A stretch of 64,000 nucleotides of DNA from Scolanthus callimorphus (GCA_033964015.1 CM066912.1:12435399-12499398); one strand, 5' to 3'. Positions 1 to 12,956 are shown, counted from the stretch's first letter. Numbers and translations: made by a program. Notes: generated by a model not told the origin, from the letters alone.

Positions 1-59
1 TTTCAATTTGTTTTTACTTTTTTCAGGAGCATGGCGCTATAAGCGAACTGTTCCTCTTT

Positions 60-320
60 TAGTAAAATCACACACTATCACGAATCCTGCATTCTGATTG
101 GCTCAAAACTCACTGTCTTTTGAGTCACAGATAGTGTGTTTTAAAAAGGCCGGCGTTAATTGAAGAAAAAACATTTCTTAAAAGATATAAATAAATAAAA
201 AGTTTCATTATTCGAAGATAGTGTGTGAGTGTGATTTTACTAAAACAATTAGAAGACTCCTCGTCAACTATCAGCTCATAGAAATCTCGAGCTCGTAATC
301 TAATTGTTAAATATACGGTT
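60..320. repeat. Dispersed repeat family C, left-end copy
   Basis: Contains atcacgaatcctgcattctg and gattttactaaaacaattag. The sequence left of it runs off the window. Confidence 0.5.
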
Positions 321-659
321 GGAGAAACCCTAATATATAGATATAGCCGCTGGCTAAAACATATCATTGAATCATTGTCGTTTTTGCTGAATGCTTTTGG
401 TAGGACTCGTAGGACTTGTAGGGTCGAGTCGTGCGCGGGCTAGTGTGTGTATTTTAGCTCGGTTACCAAGCAAAAATCAATGGTGGACCGATCGAGAACT
501 CGAGTCTCTGTGGTTCCTGCAAGTTTTCATTCAAATTTCACAGTTTTCTTGCTACATTTGCCGAAATTCTTATCAAAAGAGGATCTCCTGTCACTTCCTT
601 ATAAGGTAAATGATTCCAAATATGGTTTTGGCCGGAGATTGTTTGGAGATTGTTTCATA

Positions 660-3600
660 TGGTGGAGCTCCTGATTAAATATTTCACAGGCGCGCAGTAT
701 TTTCCCGCCCAATGAGAGACGGCATAGGGGTTGCCTGTGGTATATAGGGCAGGCAGACACTCATGGCAATACCGCTGAACCGTGAAAAGCGAAGTCGATC
801 GTGCATTGAGCTATTGTATTTTGCCTGTGATACCTAAGGGAGCTCCGCTATTACAGAGGGATATTTTGTTCATGTAGAATGATTCTCCCTAGCGGAAACA
901 AACGATTGCTATCCGAGATTGTACTACATTCTCTTTCTGGCTTTGCCCTGAGGCAATTGTAATATTTGCCAAACGTCCTATTTGCTGCCTTTCGCGGCAG
1001 GTTTTTTTTTTTGTACCAATTCTTGGTGTTCACCTCCGGAGACATTTGTTTTTTAGCGAGTTATTTCAAACAAAAAGCCAATATTCTAAAAGAGAACTAT
1101 TATATCTTCAATAGATTTGCCAAGTTTTAGACTGGTATCTTATATTGCAAGCGAGATGTGAGCAAACGGATGTGCAAACTGTTTACCATCGCGTAGAAAG
1201 CGCTATTGTTCTAGTGACTTTTTCCGCTCGATCAGATAATGAGATGCGATCAAAACATTCGCTAATCCATCGATGAACTCACTAGAGCATTGCGAGACAA
1301 GGGCCTGTGATTGGCTGTTGGTTTGGCTACCAGAATACTCGCGGGAACCAAATGTGCCGTAAGGCCGCAATATGAGCTAACACTGCTGAAAATGTGATTA
1401 CGTTGCACTTATTTAGCATGTTTGCTCTCACCGAATGCTCGCAACGGGAGAATTGCCTGAAATATGGCGCGAAATCAATGCCTAAAGAAGCGTGATTAGT
1501 GTTGCGTGACAGAAAGTGCAGCACCGATATCTCAGGAGCTTAAAACGGGAATCCGATTAAATTTGGCGCGAATACTCCTACACTCTTTTTTTATTAAGAA
1601 CCTTTTTTATAAGGGGCCAACCATTTAACTTTTCAGGGGGGGGGGCTTTTTTGTGGGTGCAATATTTTTTTTTATACCTCTGTTAGACGCTGACAATTTT
1701 TGTTTCCAATAAGAAAGAAGGGTTTTAGTCATCCTTTCGCTGTGCAGGAAAAATTTTTTCAACCCCCCCCCCCCCCCCACACACTCAAAAGTTAAATGTT
1801 CGGCCCCTAACTAAGAACGTTCAGCCTGAAATTTACCCAAATTTTAAGAACATGCTAAGAACATGCCTGAGCCTCAAATAGGAGCAAAAAGAATTATTTT
1901 CAGTGATGCGCTCTAAAATCCAGAATCAAATGTGTTGACAATAACGACCTTCAATATTGTAATTTATTTGGTATGTATCCTTCTATAAGATCTATCATAG
2001 TTCATGTGGGGAAAAACCTGCTTGCTCCCCCAGCAAATACAAAGAATGACCAAGGCTTGCCCCCGGCCCAGACAAAAATTTCTAGCTACGGCCTTGGGGG
2101 TGGTAATATAAAGGAGCTATTATGCTAACAACCCCTTGTCATTCACTCACGCAGCGAAAGAAAATCGGTTGTAGAAAGCGAGTTAATAGTTTGATGTTAT
2201 TTCCTCCCTCTTTCGGCTGAATTTGGCTTGTCCCAGTCCAAAGCGATTCCACATACCTGATTCATGACAATAATACACAGGGAGGAATATTACACTATCT
2301 CACTCTCGTCTCCGGAGCTTTGTTCGCTGTCTGTTTTGTTAGATCCGAATAAGAATCTACAAATGCTTTCCTCGCTTGATGAATACGCCATCTTTATAGT
2401 CATCACGAGTTCTGGATGTGCCGCCACATGAGTCATTTGCATTTTGAGCTTGGCTTCCTGAGCTGTTCATTTTGGCCTTTTCTCAATGGATAAACATGTT
2501 TAGGACATTTTTTGACAGATCATTTGTTCGACTTTTCAACTATAGTTTACCATTTTTAGTCAAAATATAGGACAAACCGTTCAGTAGCTATTAACCCCTT
2601 GTTTTCTGCTTTTGCCATTCTCGTTGCCATGGTCATTGTGGCTAGAGAGCAATAAACTACTGATGTAAATGTTGCTATTTGTTTTCTCAATCACGCACCT
2701 CTGTTCTTCACTCCCAGGGTCGTAACTAGAATTTTTGGTGGGGAGGGGGATGTCTTGATCATCCTTCGTTTTGCCCCCTCTGCCCCTCCGCTAGCTGCGA
2801 CACTGGCTCCTACTGATGACTAGTGTTTTTTTTTATGAAATGTTCAAGAACCTCGCGTCGTCGGCGCCATTTCTTTTAGCCCAGCAACTTATTGTCTCAG
2901 AAAAAATCATTTCCGTCGGCTTATTTTATAGATGTGGTTCAAGTAGATGTGGCTCAAGACTTTGTTTTTTTTAAGGTTGAGATTTCGACAAAGGCATATT
3001 GTCTGCTAATAGTGAATAAAAACAATAGAAAATGATTGACTGACTATATAGGATTCGGCTAAAGATGCGTTCCTACTTCAGTTCCCATATCAAGAAAATT
3101 CCGCACTAGGAAATCCCCCTTACCTTATTTGGAAGGTCTGTAAGTACTTTTCCTCACATCTTAGTAGCGAGAAAAGCAGGGAAAATTCATCAAAACTTGC
3201 AGGTACTCGAGAGACATCGTTCTATTGGTCTCCATTTTGTTTTTGTTTCCCGCCGAGGGGACTGAGTCGAGATTTGAACACCAAAGGCAGTTCGCGCGGT
3301 TTTGCCTTAAAAACGACAGCACTTTCTTGATATGCGGCCTGAGTCCCTAATGGAGTTCACCTTATGGTCGAGGGCAGGTTCTCAAACATTGGGATATCCC
3401 TCTCTATTATTGCCCTACTGATAAGGCATTTTGATGACAGACCTATTTATTTTGAGAACGGTTTTACTTCTAAAACTGTTTGTTTTACTAGCCAATCAAA
3501 TTCGTTTTATCAGTAGCTTTGCAATATTTGCACGTGTAAGCATTGATTACTTGTTGTTTACTGCCATTGTTATGCTAAAATATACGTGACCGCAGCGGCA

Positions 3601-3700
3601 TAGAAACAAGAGTAAATACCAAAGAGAAATGATAAAAATACTAAAAAAGTAAAAGTAATGTAAAGTAACCTTATTTAACGTCGATAACTCGTAATAGCCT
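660..3700. other. No gene seen
   Basis: Apart from the MITE at 1,613-1,807 and part of repeat family D near 3.1-3.2 kb, I see stop-rich sequence, ccccc/ggggg tracts and generic repeat phrases such as gtcgtaactagaattttt. The missing 3' CAP exons may lie here but were not recognised. Confidence 0.5.
1613..1807. mobile_element. MITE with TAA target duplication
   Basis: A 195-bp element with terminal inverted repeats ggggccaaccatttaactttt and its near reverse complement at the right end. It is flanked by TAA on both sides (1,610-1,612 and 1,808-1,810), as in PIF/Harbinger-type elements. A G run follows the left repeat and a C run precedes the right one. Confidence 0.65.
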
Positions 3701-3811
3701 TCGGCTAGCAAACCGGAGGTCGACGGTGCACTACTTTACCCCCCATCCTCTTATCAGAGCTCCAGATAAAAGGAATTCAAAGCTATAGCAAGCTACTCGG
3801 AACAGAGAGAA

Positions 3812-3895
3812 GTCGATACGGTTGGTCGATCCAGGATTCGAACTCAGGAGCGTAAGCACACTGCGCCACCAGTCTCTCGGGATGTTAATTCGAAA
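3812..3895 (-). repeat. tRNA-derived SINE head
   Basis: On the minus strand an A box TGGCGCAGTGTG and a B box GTTCGAATCC are spaced as in a Pol III promoter, without a foldable anticodon arm. This marks a tRNA-derived SINE rather than a tRNA gene. Confidence 0.55.
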
Positions 3896-4353
3896 TATGT
3901 TTGTCTTCGTGCGGTCAGTGAAAAGTATCCGAAAAAGGATATCGGTCATTAGTATCACCCAACTAGTGGACTATTGTCAATGCTGCATTCTGATTGGCTA
4001 CGCTACAAGGGGACTATTATCAATAGACGTCTAGTAGCGAAAGCGCCGATTTTGAACATGATGTTTGATAGCGTGGTGTATTGTGGAAAGAATTGATTGA
4101 CGAAGAAAAACAACGCTAAAAAATATCCGGTCTTGTGCACCATATACCTCGGGAAAATTTGAGACATTTATTTAGTTACCCTCACCCTCGAGATATGTCC
4201 GCCCTCGACTAGGTACTCTCGAAACTCAAACCCCGACCAAAGGGTAACCCCCCTATAGCAGTAGAGACTAAAGGAAATGACTTTTGGAAAGCGCTAGTAC
4301 CCATTCTTTCTAATGACAGGTTTCGCTTTGGATGTCTGTTACCCGCCCGTAGT

Positions 4354-4354
<1 letters not shown>

Positions 4355-4385
<31 letters not shown>
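4355..4385 (+). repeat. Poly(G) tract, 31 nt
   Basis: An uninterrupted run of G. No gene signal on either side. Confidence 0.9.
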
Positions 4386-4386
<1 letters not shown>

Positions 4387-5116
4387 TTTGTAAAGAACAA
4401 GCCTGCGTTGCATACATTATCGTAACCAGAGCTCCCGCGGGGTGGGCTCTAGAAACACCCATTGAAAGGACTTCGCTGGTTGGCTACTTTCAGAAAATTA
4501 TTTGTATTGTACTGTGCTGTGTAATAAGTGAATAGTTTGAAACCCAGGCGAGTTACGTTAGAAGCAGAATGATCATCCGTGTGAAAGTAGTCCTGAGAAG
4601 GACTGTTGGTGGTGACTGACGTTTCGACAACCTGAGCGGAAGTCATCCTCAGAGTCAAGTGAAAAAGTATCTGACAGATGGTCGTATATACACACCTATT
4701 TCAGAAAATGTTGCACCGTCGCAGCTATCTGTTGTAGCGCGCGATGCAGAATCACGGATGCTGTTTTTTAGGATAAATAGCCATAATTACCACCCTGTTT
4801 ATGTCAAATGACTGTACAATACATCGCTTGCAAGAAATTTTGTACTGGATTAACGCGACAAATTCGTTCTTCTTAATTACTCCAATGAAGCACCGCGGGC
4901 TACAACGACAGTTGTGACGATGCAAATAGGTGTACACTGGAATAGCGCTATGTTGCGTAATCGGCGGCACCGTGCGCCGGCTCTGTCAAAGTGTCGGTAT
5001 ATATCTGCTTTTGTAAGGGGCGAGCAGCGTGATTGAGCGGTTGATAGGATTTCGCTCAAGCTTTCTAATGTAATGTGCTATGTGCAATGTGCGCAATGCA
5101 TGTGTGGTAGCCTCAC

Positions 5117-8100
5117 CTGGATTGCTGCACTTGTACCCCAAGTTCTCGCCAAGATTCGGAACTTTAGAGTGTGGTAGTGTTTTACCCAGCTTTCCTTGGG
5201 CGAGTTTTTCTGCATATTGCTGAGCGCCATCACTCAGGGCCTGGTTAAGGTTCATCTTCCCGGCATGATGCAGAACACGCTTCTCGTTGTGAACCTCCAA
5301 GCCCTTTTGACGACATCTTGCTAATAAACCTAAAACGGCATATTGAACGAAGTTAGCAACAACGGTCGAGACCTAGTTCTTTTAATGAATTGCAAAAAGC
5401 TAACCAAAAATTCATATAGTACATAGGCCTTTTTTAAAATAAACCGTAAGTCGCGGATTGCAATGAATTGTGGTCTAGCATAGGTACAAACAAATCACCA
5501 AAAATGAATTTCACTTGAAAAAACTGCCCATTGTTTGATGATTTGTTTGTACCGAAGCTAGACTACAATGGATTACGATCCGCGACTTCCGGTTTATCTC
5601 CAAAAAGCCTATGTTGCAGAAAACATTATTATCACGTCGCGTGTATTTTTCGGCCGCGTGATTTATTGGCGCCGTGCATAGAAAAATGCATAGTCATTTT
5701 AGCAAAAAAATGTGGGTGTATCTGATAGAGGTAGCGAATGGTCGATCGGACTCCAAATCTCGGATTTTTTGAGAACTTTCTCGAAATCTCGTTTACTGAC
5801 AAATTACAAAATAATGTATAAGGAACAATCTTTGATCGTCTCGGTTTCGAATTGATATTATTAATTATAATTACTGATAAGCCTTGAACTCGCAGTCTCG
5901 GAAAATATCGCATGTACCTTCGCCACCTGTGATAATCACAACAAACAAATTATAAGAAAGCCTTGATGAGGGAATTTCTGCAGAAGCCCATAAGGTAAAA
6001 GAATGGGGAGTGTTCGGATTTCCCTTGGCTATCCAACAAGCGAATTCCAGACATTTCGCACGCGCGTGCTGTGAGAAATTCAGCGTTTCCATGGTTGGGA
6101 TTCTGCAGGAATTTCCTGTGTATAAGCTTTGATTTATAGGAGAGAGGTCAAACAATAGTACCCTAGGGGTACCCGATTTAGGGGGAGGTGAATGACGGGA
6201 GACCACCAACGTATGAAAAAACAATTAGTATATATAATAGGACTCCATGCTGTCCAACTAAGAAAAAATTGGATGATTCAGAGGAACTCCAAAATTGGAC
6301 GAGGCCGCAGGCCGAGTCCAATTTGGAGTTCCGAGGAATCATCCATTTTTTTTCTTAATTGGACAAGCATGGAGTCCTGTTATTTATTAATTATATAGCA
6401 TCCATGTTCAAATCCAAACTGTCCAATTTTAGCGCGAACTGTCCAATTAGAGCGCGCGCAATCCAATTAAAAAATAATTGGACGATTCAAGAAAAAATCG
6501 ATCTGCCGGCACAATGGGATTTCGAGCTGGCTATATAATTATGACTATAATTAAAGGAAGGCTCTCATTGTACTCTTCAGCATGAGGCAATGATATTTAT
6601 GCAATAAAAAATGGTGTCCCTACATTACTATTCCAGAAAGTAATAGCTGAAAATTACAGCAGCAGTTATAATGAGGAGGGGAACTTCGTCCCGCCACCTA
6701 CCACCTCCCCATTGTTTTCACCTCTTAGCTAATATGTATATGTTTTAGATAGCAGCGCCGAGTCTTCAACCATTTGACTGACATAGAAATCTCGTACTCT
6801 GGCTGTTTTGGTAGACTGATCCACAGTGTCAATCTACCCTCGATTTTTTCGCTAAAACGTAATTATTTTCATGGTTTTTGAACGTGACCGATGGTGAGAA
6901 GCGGAGCAAATCATATTGCAGGATTCGTGATAGTATGTCAGTGGCTTTCTATTAATAACAAATAGTCAGAGCACCTTGGTTTCCCCCTCCACCAGATGTT
7001 GGACCTCCGGTACCTCCTCCAGTTCCTGTGGTCGGCCCACTGGATCCCCCTGTTCCAGTTGGACTTCCGGTAGGTGTAGTGCTTCCGGTTGGACTTCCAG
7101 TTGGACTTCCGGTTGGACTTGAAGTTGGGCCACCACAGGTACTTCCTAATTAAAATGACGTCGTCGAATAAGTAATCAGTGACCCAAGGCCGAAACAGGC
7201 AGTGTCTATGGTGCTTCTATCTTAGATATATTCTTGGGGCAGTATATGTTGATGACCAAGTTATTTTAGAAACGTCGGGGCTGTTAACCATTTAAATGGG
7301 TCGAGACATAAAATCTCCTTATCGAAACAGGGACTCATTAAAAGAGGCGTTTCTATCTGGTATTGCACTATTAATAACGCATTGACAGAACGAGATAATA
7401 CTTTTTAGAACAGTTTAATCAGTAAACTTTTTCTAGCTAGTAAGATTCATTTGATCAGTATCTTTAAAGACGCCTGTAATTTACAACCGATATGCACGTG
7501 CAAGCACTGATGAAAGTAATCATCTATGCAATAATGATAACAATGATCTTTCTTCGCATGTTTTTTTACATGTGCTTTTTGCGTTTTGTTTTTATAGTTA
7601 CAGTTCTTTATATTAGAAGAATTGTTGTAAAATAAAATTAAAGGAGATGCCTAGTGAATGCCTAAATTAACAATGAAGTTTTCGTGTTAGACACTAGTCA
7701 TAGAAAATTGTAAGAACTAGGCAATACTTTATTGTTCTACGGCATTGAAGGTGGTGCTTTGTCTCCCTAAAAATCAGCCGAAAAGTTATTTTAGCATAGC
7801 AAGCATTTACGGATGATCGTTCCTAAGCCAATGAAATTGCTTATATTCCAATAGAACTCAATTGCATTCCAGCATGCTTAGTTGCTGGCTTGCCTAGTTC
7901 TAATTATACGGACCATTACTTAATCAGGCATTGTTTCTGCTATATTGTCGTTTTAAGGTCGCGGCAAGGGTTATTATGAAACCCTCCTGAAATAAAGTTT
8001 ATGTATTGTATTGTATTGTGCTATGTTGTGTTGTATTCTATTGTGTCGAGGGACTAACTCGACAGAGTTGTGCGACTTTAGTTTATTCACTCAGTAAAAG

Positions 8101-11100
8101 GCCAATCGACCTGCAGATAGAAGGTGAGGAAAAATGCGAGCAACGAGTAAAATGTCCGCCCTTATTACATGAAAAAATATCTAATGAGTTACTTATTATA
8201 CGACGAACAACAAATATTTTCTTTTCTTTTCAAGATTCTTTAGAAAACACACGTGACTTGACTAGCACACGATCGGGAAGCCATTCAAGTGCGCGCGCAA
8301 AACCGGTTCGTAACCACTTAAGCTTTCACACATGGTTCGTAACCATTTCCTACAGTGTTACGGCTTTCAACCGTGTAATACGGCTCCATATGACACTTAC
8401 TGGGGATCTATCCTTCACCCCAAACCACTCTCCTTGCGGCTCCATATATGCACTCAATTTTGACCTTATATGGTAAAATGACGCCACAGTCGTATAATAA
8501 AAGCCAGTTTCAGTAACCACCCAAACATGCAGAAAGAACATTCCATCGTTCCTGGCCGAGAGTCGATGAAGGATCAAAGGGCCTTAGAAGCCAGCGTCAT
8601 ACCACTGGGCCAAAATGGCGAAAAAACGGTGACCAAATGTTTTGAACACAGTACTGTACCTGGGAGCTTCTCTAGCTTGACACTCAATTTATACTTCTGG
8701 CCACAAGAGGAAGTTACTGTCATGGTCTTGTCAGTCCCTGGCTTGATCATGAGGCAGCATGGCGGAGGATTGGCGGACTGACAGCAGCTGTAGTCGGTCG
8801 GTCCCGCAAAGGACCCAGGAGCTGCCGTGGGGTGCGGGAGGAATAGACACGGCGGATGGACCAGACTGAGCACTAGAGCAACAACCTGAGGACAGGCCTT
8901 GCAGCGGCATCGCGATTTGTAGAGGAACAGCTTGACAAGGGGACCCAGAGGACTGGGTGGAGCAGGGGACTGCGGAGCGGCTTGCGATTGGACAGGAGGA
9001 GAGCACGGACTCTGTTGGGCAGCCTGCATGGTGTCGCAAGGACTATACTGAGGAGCACCTAGGACTTAAAGAGAACAACGGATACGAATCATTTTTACTA
9101 CTGTAATATTTGGAGGTTAGGAGTAAATCTATTTGGAGATCGAGTAATTGAGGACTTGTGGACAAAAAAAAATTGTTCTAGCCTAATATCAAGGATATTC
9201 AATTGTGGATAGTATGCAAATGCAGGAACATATTTGTTGTCAATTTCATCCCACTGTCAATTCCCTCTGTTTTGTAAGAACTTCAAAATTCGTTTTCAGT
9301 GCTTGGTATTTTTCATCCATGCAAAAACTAGAGAAATCTTCATTGTTCTAGGGCTTTTGAGGGTTCCCCACGTATCGCCCCATGTAAGGTAATCCAGAAT
9401 CCGGAATCCGATTTTTGTTACCTTTGGAATCCGGAATCCGTAGAATGGAATCCGGAATCCATAAAGCAGGAATCCAGAATCCAAACGCCTTGAGAACCGG
9501 AATCCAATAATTTATTCAGATAAAGAATCCGGATTCTTTGAGAGTTATGAAATCCGGAATACAAGGGCTGGAATCCGGAATACAAGATCTACTTGGATTA
9601 CCTTAGATGGGGCGACACAGGATATGTCCTATTTATTTACCAGAAAAAGGTGTCATGACTAGTAACATAATACACATGAAAAATTGATAGATTTCGACTT
9701 GCTTCGAGAAAATATGACAATAAAAAGTCTCTAGACCATTCAGAATAAGTAAGGGTTAGAGAATGGACGCGAGTGTTCTATGGGATATAGACCACTAAGG
9801 AAGAAGAAGCATTTGTGAGTACCACATGTGCTTATGTGTCCCTAAAAATCTCCAGGAACGGTTTTTCTAGCATAGTAATTTTACTGATTGTTGTGTCTAA
9901 GCCAATGATATTGCCTACATTTTCAATAGAAATTAATTGCATTCCAGCATGTGCTTTGCAGTAGGCTTCTCTAGTTCTTATACGGACCATTACGTAATTA
10001 GAAACGGCTCCTTTTCACGATATGTTGAAAGCGTCCCACATATATGTTTGCAATGGAATGCAGATGATAGAGCGTATTTCAGATGACTGTCGTGATTAAT
10101 TGCGTCTGCAATTGGTTTGCTTTCTCACTGGCTGCTTATTTCTTTCAACCCATCAGATTGCGAATTAATTACAAGCAAGGAATTACTAGTCAATCAAATT
10201 CCGAGAACAATTGTGTGACTACTAAGTAATCCTGAATTGGTTCGGCTCCTCATTGGCTGGGCTGGAAACTATTCAACATAAGTTGATATTACTCTTGTTG
10301 TTTCTGATTGGCTAGTGATTACACAATTGCGTTTACTTTCACGACGGTCACCTGAAATATGTTCTATTGGTGCCATTGTTTTGTCAAACTGCTTATACGA
10401 AGTGCAACAAAAAAATAAATAAAATAAAAACTAGGCCGGCGGTTAGCAAACAACACCAAGTCCTTTATTGTATTCACTTTTAGCCTGTGAAAGAAAATTA
10501 ACTGAAATTGGCATGTATACGCAAACGTGTAAGATTTCAAATCTTTTGCTCACATTTCCGAATTTGAAAACACTAGAGATCAGCCTTTTAAAGAAATCAA
10601 AAGGCAATTCACAATCCAATTCCTTCCGCTCGATAACACAAGAAAGTACTCATCTTTTATCGAAGTAACAGTGGTACTCTATTACAGCTAAAATCGTTGC
10701 ATCGCAACCCGCGTTTTCAAAAATATCGATTTGTTTTTGGCTTTTCTGTTCCGCCAATCAAACTATCTGAGCCAATGAAACTCTTGCCTAGTGCACTCAA
10801 TGGCTTTTCTATGAACTAAAACCAGACAATGTCGCGACGGAAAGTCTGGCAACTGCACTAGGCGAAACAGGGCAAGAATGTGATTGGCTCATAAGGTTTG
10901 ATTGGCGGAACAGAAAAGCCAAAAGCAAATCGATGTTTTAAAAACGCGGGTCGCGATGCAACGATTTTCGCTGTAAGCAGCCACCACTGTTGTAGCTTAA
11001 AGATTATTTAATAAATCTAGTGGATTGTTTTGTTCATTTCCTGTACATTTGACTGCATTTAAGCTACCCAACATCGTGACACTGCCTCTTTATACATCGT

Positions 11101-12428
11101 CATCATTTTCGTCATCGGAAGCTAATTTCCAGTAATGTCACTTCTTCTACTAATGCATGCACAATGATAATAATAATAATAATAACTTTATTTTTAATTA
11201 ACACGGGCAAAACAATCAATCCGGTGTTGGAAAGTGCTAGTACAATCTTAATTGCAGTCGTTATAGCAATTTATTTACTTGGGATAAAAAATTAATTGCA
11301 CGACATTTCATAAATCAACCGATATAAGTATAAATGCATTCTGACTACTGACTCGGTATTTTAACAGACTGACAAAATGGCGGCCGACAAGAGTGTCATC
11401 GAAGTGTCGATGGGCATCGACATTGAAGATAATTTTACGACCAAAACCTGGTTACTCCCTTCCTGGACAACCTTTAATGTCCCCCTGTTTTAAATTGATC
11501 CAAACCAAATTGTCTCTTATGAACTACAGGGGTAGAGACTTGGCATAATCATTTCCCAAGACCCTCTCAAGCGGTTTGGTAGAAATATGGAACATAGCCA
11601 TCCATCATAATGGCCAATTGAGAATCAAATTGGTTAAACCTTTGAGTAAAAAAGGAAAAAAGGCCAGGAATATAATACATATTTAGATAAGACAAGGACC
11701 CAACAGAAGCAAGATTGAAATCAACGTCAGAGTATCCGCCCTGATGAAGGACAAATTGTAAATGTCCGAAACGTTGGCTTCAATCCTGCTGTTTGGTCTT
11801 TGTCTTCATATTCAAAGTAAAAAAGAAATAAAACGTTTCCATCAAAATGACCAATTTAGAAAGTATGACAGGGAAAAGCCACCATTGAGATGGTTGACAT
11901 TCTGTCTCCCACATATCAATGGATTTGATAACCTGCGCTGCAAATCCCAAATGGCATAAACATGTCATTACCTAAAATATAGCACCTGCAGTAGTTAATC
12001 CCTTGGCCAACAATTATCGTTAGATAGCCTGCCTTTCCTATATATTTAATTAGATGATAGAGAAAATTAAACCCGTCCATTAATGAAGATCAAATACATT
12101 TGTTTGTTTCGTTTTGTGTGTTTGTGTGTGCGTTGTGTTTGTTTTTGATTTCGGTTGACCGTTGGTATCGAACGCCCAGCGGTAAAAATGCACGACTTCG
12201 TTAAGAGAAGCTGAACGGCCCATAGTATTGCCTGTATATTCAAAAATAACAAACTCGACGTCCAGACCTTCCTAAACTAACGTTGGAAAAACATTTTCTG
12301 TCGTTGAGCTAAAACTAATATTAAATAAACACGATAAGAAATGATATAAACCTGATATAAATGATATAAATACCTTGAAGAGCCATAGGGCCTGCAAGCG
12401 CAATCAGGGTCACAATTTTCAGAATCAT
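5117..12428 (-). CDS. Secreted Cys/Pro-rich CAP-domain protein, 5' part (4 exons)
   Basis: Exons: 12428-12374 (signal peptide MILKIVTLIALAGPMALQ), 9058-8660, 7145-6975 and 5320-5117. Every junction is phase 1, so exons are symmetrical and shuffling-prone. Exon 2 is rich in Pro, Ser, Gln and Cys (SPCSPPVQSQAAPQSP early, YSCCQSANPPPCC late). Exon 3 encodes a low-complexity Thr/Pro/Gly/Ser linker of SPTG repeats. Exon 4 is the first part of a CAP (SCP/PR1) domain: LEVHNEKRVLHHAGKM, AQQYAEKLA, PHSK and LGENLGY. The 3' CAP exons were not found in the last 5 kb. The exon 3 donor (CAAG then GTGCTC) is weak; if unused, exon 3 reads on to a TAA at 6952-6954 and the CAP exon would belong to another gene. 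CAP domains occur in cnidarian venoms and in nematocyst wall proteins such as NOWA; no role is assigned here. Confidence 0.55.
5422..5613. repeat. Hairpin (foldback) MITE
   Basis: Left arm ends taggtacaaacaaatca and right arm starts tgatttgtttgtacc; the outer ends are cataggc and gcctatg. The arms pair over about 75 bases with a few mismatches. It lies just upstream of the CAP exon. Confidence 0.65.
5950..6125. repeat. Foldback repeat, family also at 53.06 kb
   Basis: Arms with aatttctgcagaagccca and the reverse complement tgggattctgcaggaattt surround gggagtgttcggattt. The same arms and centre recur at 53,060-53,230, so this is a dispersed family. Confidence 0.55.
6235..6384. repeat. Hairpin MITE
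   Basis: Outer arms ggactccatgctgtcc and ggacaagcatggagtcc enclose a second palindrome around ggccgcaggcc. Further ttggac copies continue to about 6,485. Confidence 0.6.
8001..8047 (+). repeat. TGTAT/TGTTG microsatellite
   Basis: Degenerate repeats of tgtat and tgttg. They seed a spurious long ORF on the plus strand. Confidence 0.7.
9378..9592 (+). repeat. GGAATCC-based degenerate repeat tract
   Basis: At least eight copies of ggaatcc(gg/ga) with variable spacers. It lies in intron 1 of the CAP-protein gene. No gene signal. Confidence 0.75.
10066..10366. mobile_element. MITE family A, copy 1
   Basis: Ends are agagcgtatttcagatgac and a weaker reverse complement gtcacctgaaatatgttct. Internal ccaatca boxes and attagttcgcaat-type segments match the copy at 49.39 kb in inverted order. 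Confidence 0.6.
10682..10976. mobile_element. MITE family B, copy 1
   Basis: Terminal inverted repeats ttacagctaaaatcgttgc and gcaacgattttcgctgtaa are followed inside by acccgcgtttt and internal gttccgccaatca arms. The whole 295 bp folds as a hairpin. Confidence 0.72.
11700..11830 (+). mobile_element. Retroelement 3' tail
   Basis: The sequence ctgatgaagg followed by gtccgaaacgttgg, then an A-rich end, is the common 3' motif of non-LTR or Penelope-like element tails. No coding part is attached. A related tail (ggttgtcgaaacgtcag, reversed) lies near 4,600-4,640. Confidence 0.45.
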
Positions 12429-12682
12429 TTCCCAGGATGTATGTCTTCGTCTATTGCGACACTCGCGACTTGTTCACCGATATGACTGGGGCTTTTCGCA
12501 GTCAAAATGTTTGTTAGAACACAAAAGCAGCGGGTACTGCGCCACGCTAATTAGGCGCATGATCACTGCAGCTTGTCGCGCTTGAATGAGATCACAATTC
12601 CCGGCTTGGACGAGTTTGGCACGAGTTTTGTTTTAAGTGCCAGCAAATTGCGCGATCACAGATGCTAAAGGACTCTGCGTTC

Positions 12683-12956
12683 ACTACAGCTGATACCGCT
12701 GCATCGCGAACCACTTTTCGAAACTTGCAATGAAGTTTTGTTCATTTTTAGCTTTGCTGTTCCTCCGTCACGGAGCCAATCAAATGCTCGCCAAGTTCAC
12801 ATGCCTTGATTCCCTCAAGGTCTCGACGGAAAGCCAGGCGAGTGCATTTTGTGAAACAACCCAAAGAATGAGAATCGCTTGTTTAACAGGTGTAGCAACA
12901 AGACTAAAAAAAATGTTTTCAAAACGCCGGTCGCGTTGTAACGATTTTAGCTATAA
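12683..12956. mobile_element. MITE family B, copy 2 (diverged)
   Basis: It shares the tacagct end, the gctttgctgttcc and ggagccaatcaaatg blocks and the right end cgttgtaacgattttagct with copy 1. It sits just upstream of the CAP-gene signal exon. Confidence 0.6.

Larger units (their letters stand above)
7760..10015. repeat. Diverged direct duplication, copies at about 7,760-7,945 and 9,835-10,015
   Basis: Both copies run through cctaaaaatc, taagccaatga, attgcattccagcatg and tatacggaccattac in the same order and orientation. They flank exon 2 of the CAP-protein gene within its introns. Confidence 0.6.

Noticed and set aside
851..1045. Minus ORF with NWYKKKNLPRKAANRTFG, considered as a CAP exon or small RNA gene
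   Set aside because: It lacks the CAP consensus around WY and matches no spliceosomal RNA that I know.
3812..3895. tRNA gene
   Set aside because: A and B boxes are present but no cloverleaf can be formed; it is a SINE head. The same holds for 43.6 kb.
4449..4658. 69-codon minus ORF with SQDYFHTDDHSASNVTRLGF
   Set aside because: It overlaps a retroelement tail motif (cgaaacgtcag, reversed) and is likely part of that repeat.
8006..8476. 156-codon plus-strand ORF
   Set aside because: It starts in a TGTAT microsatellite, has no domain, and overlaps low-complexity and repeat sequence.
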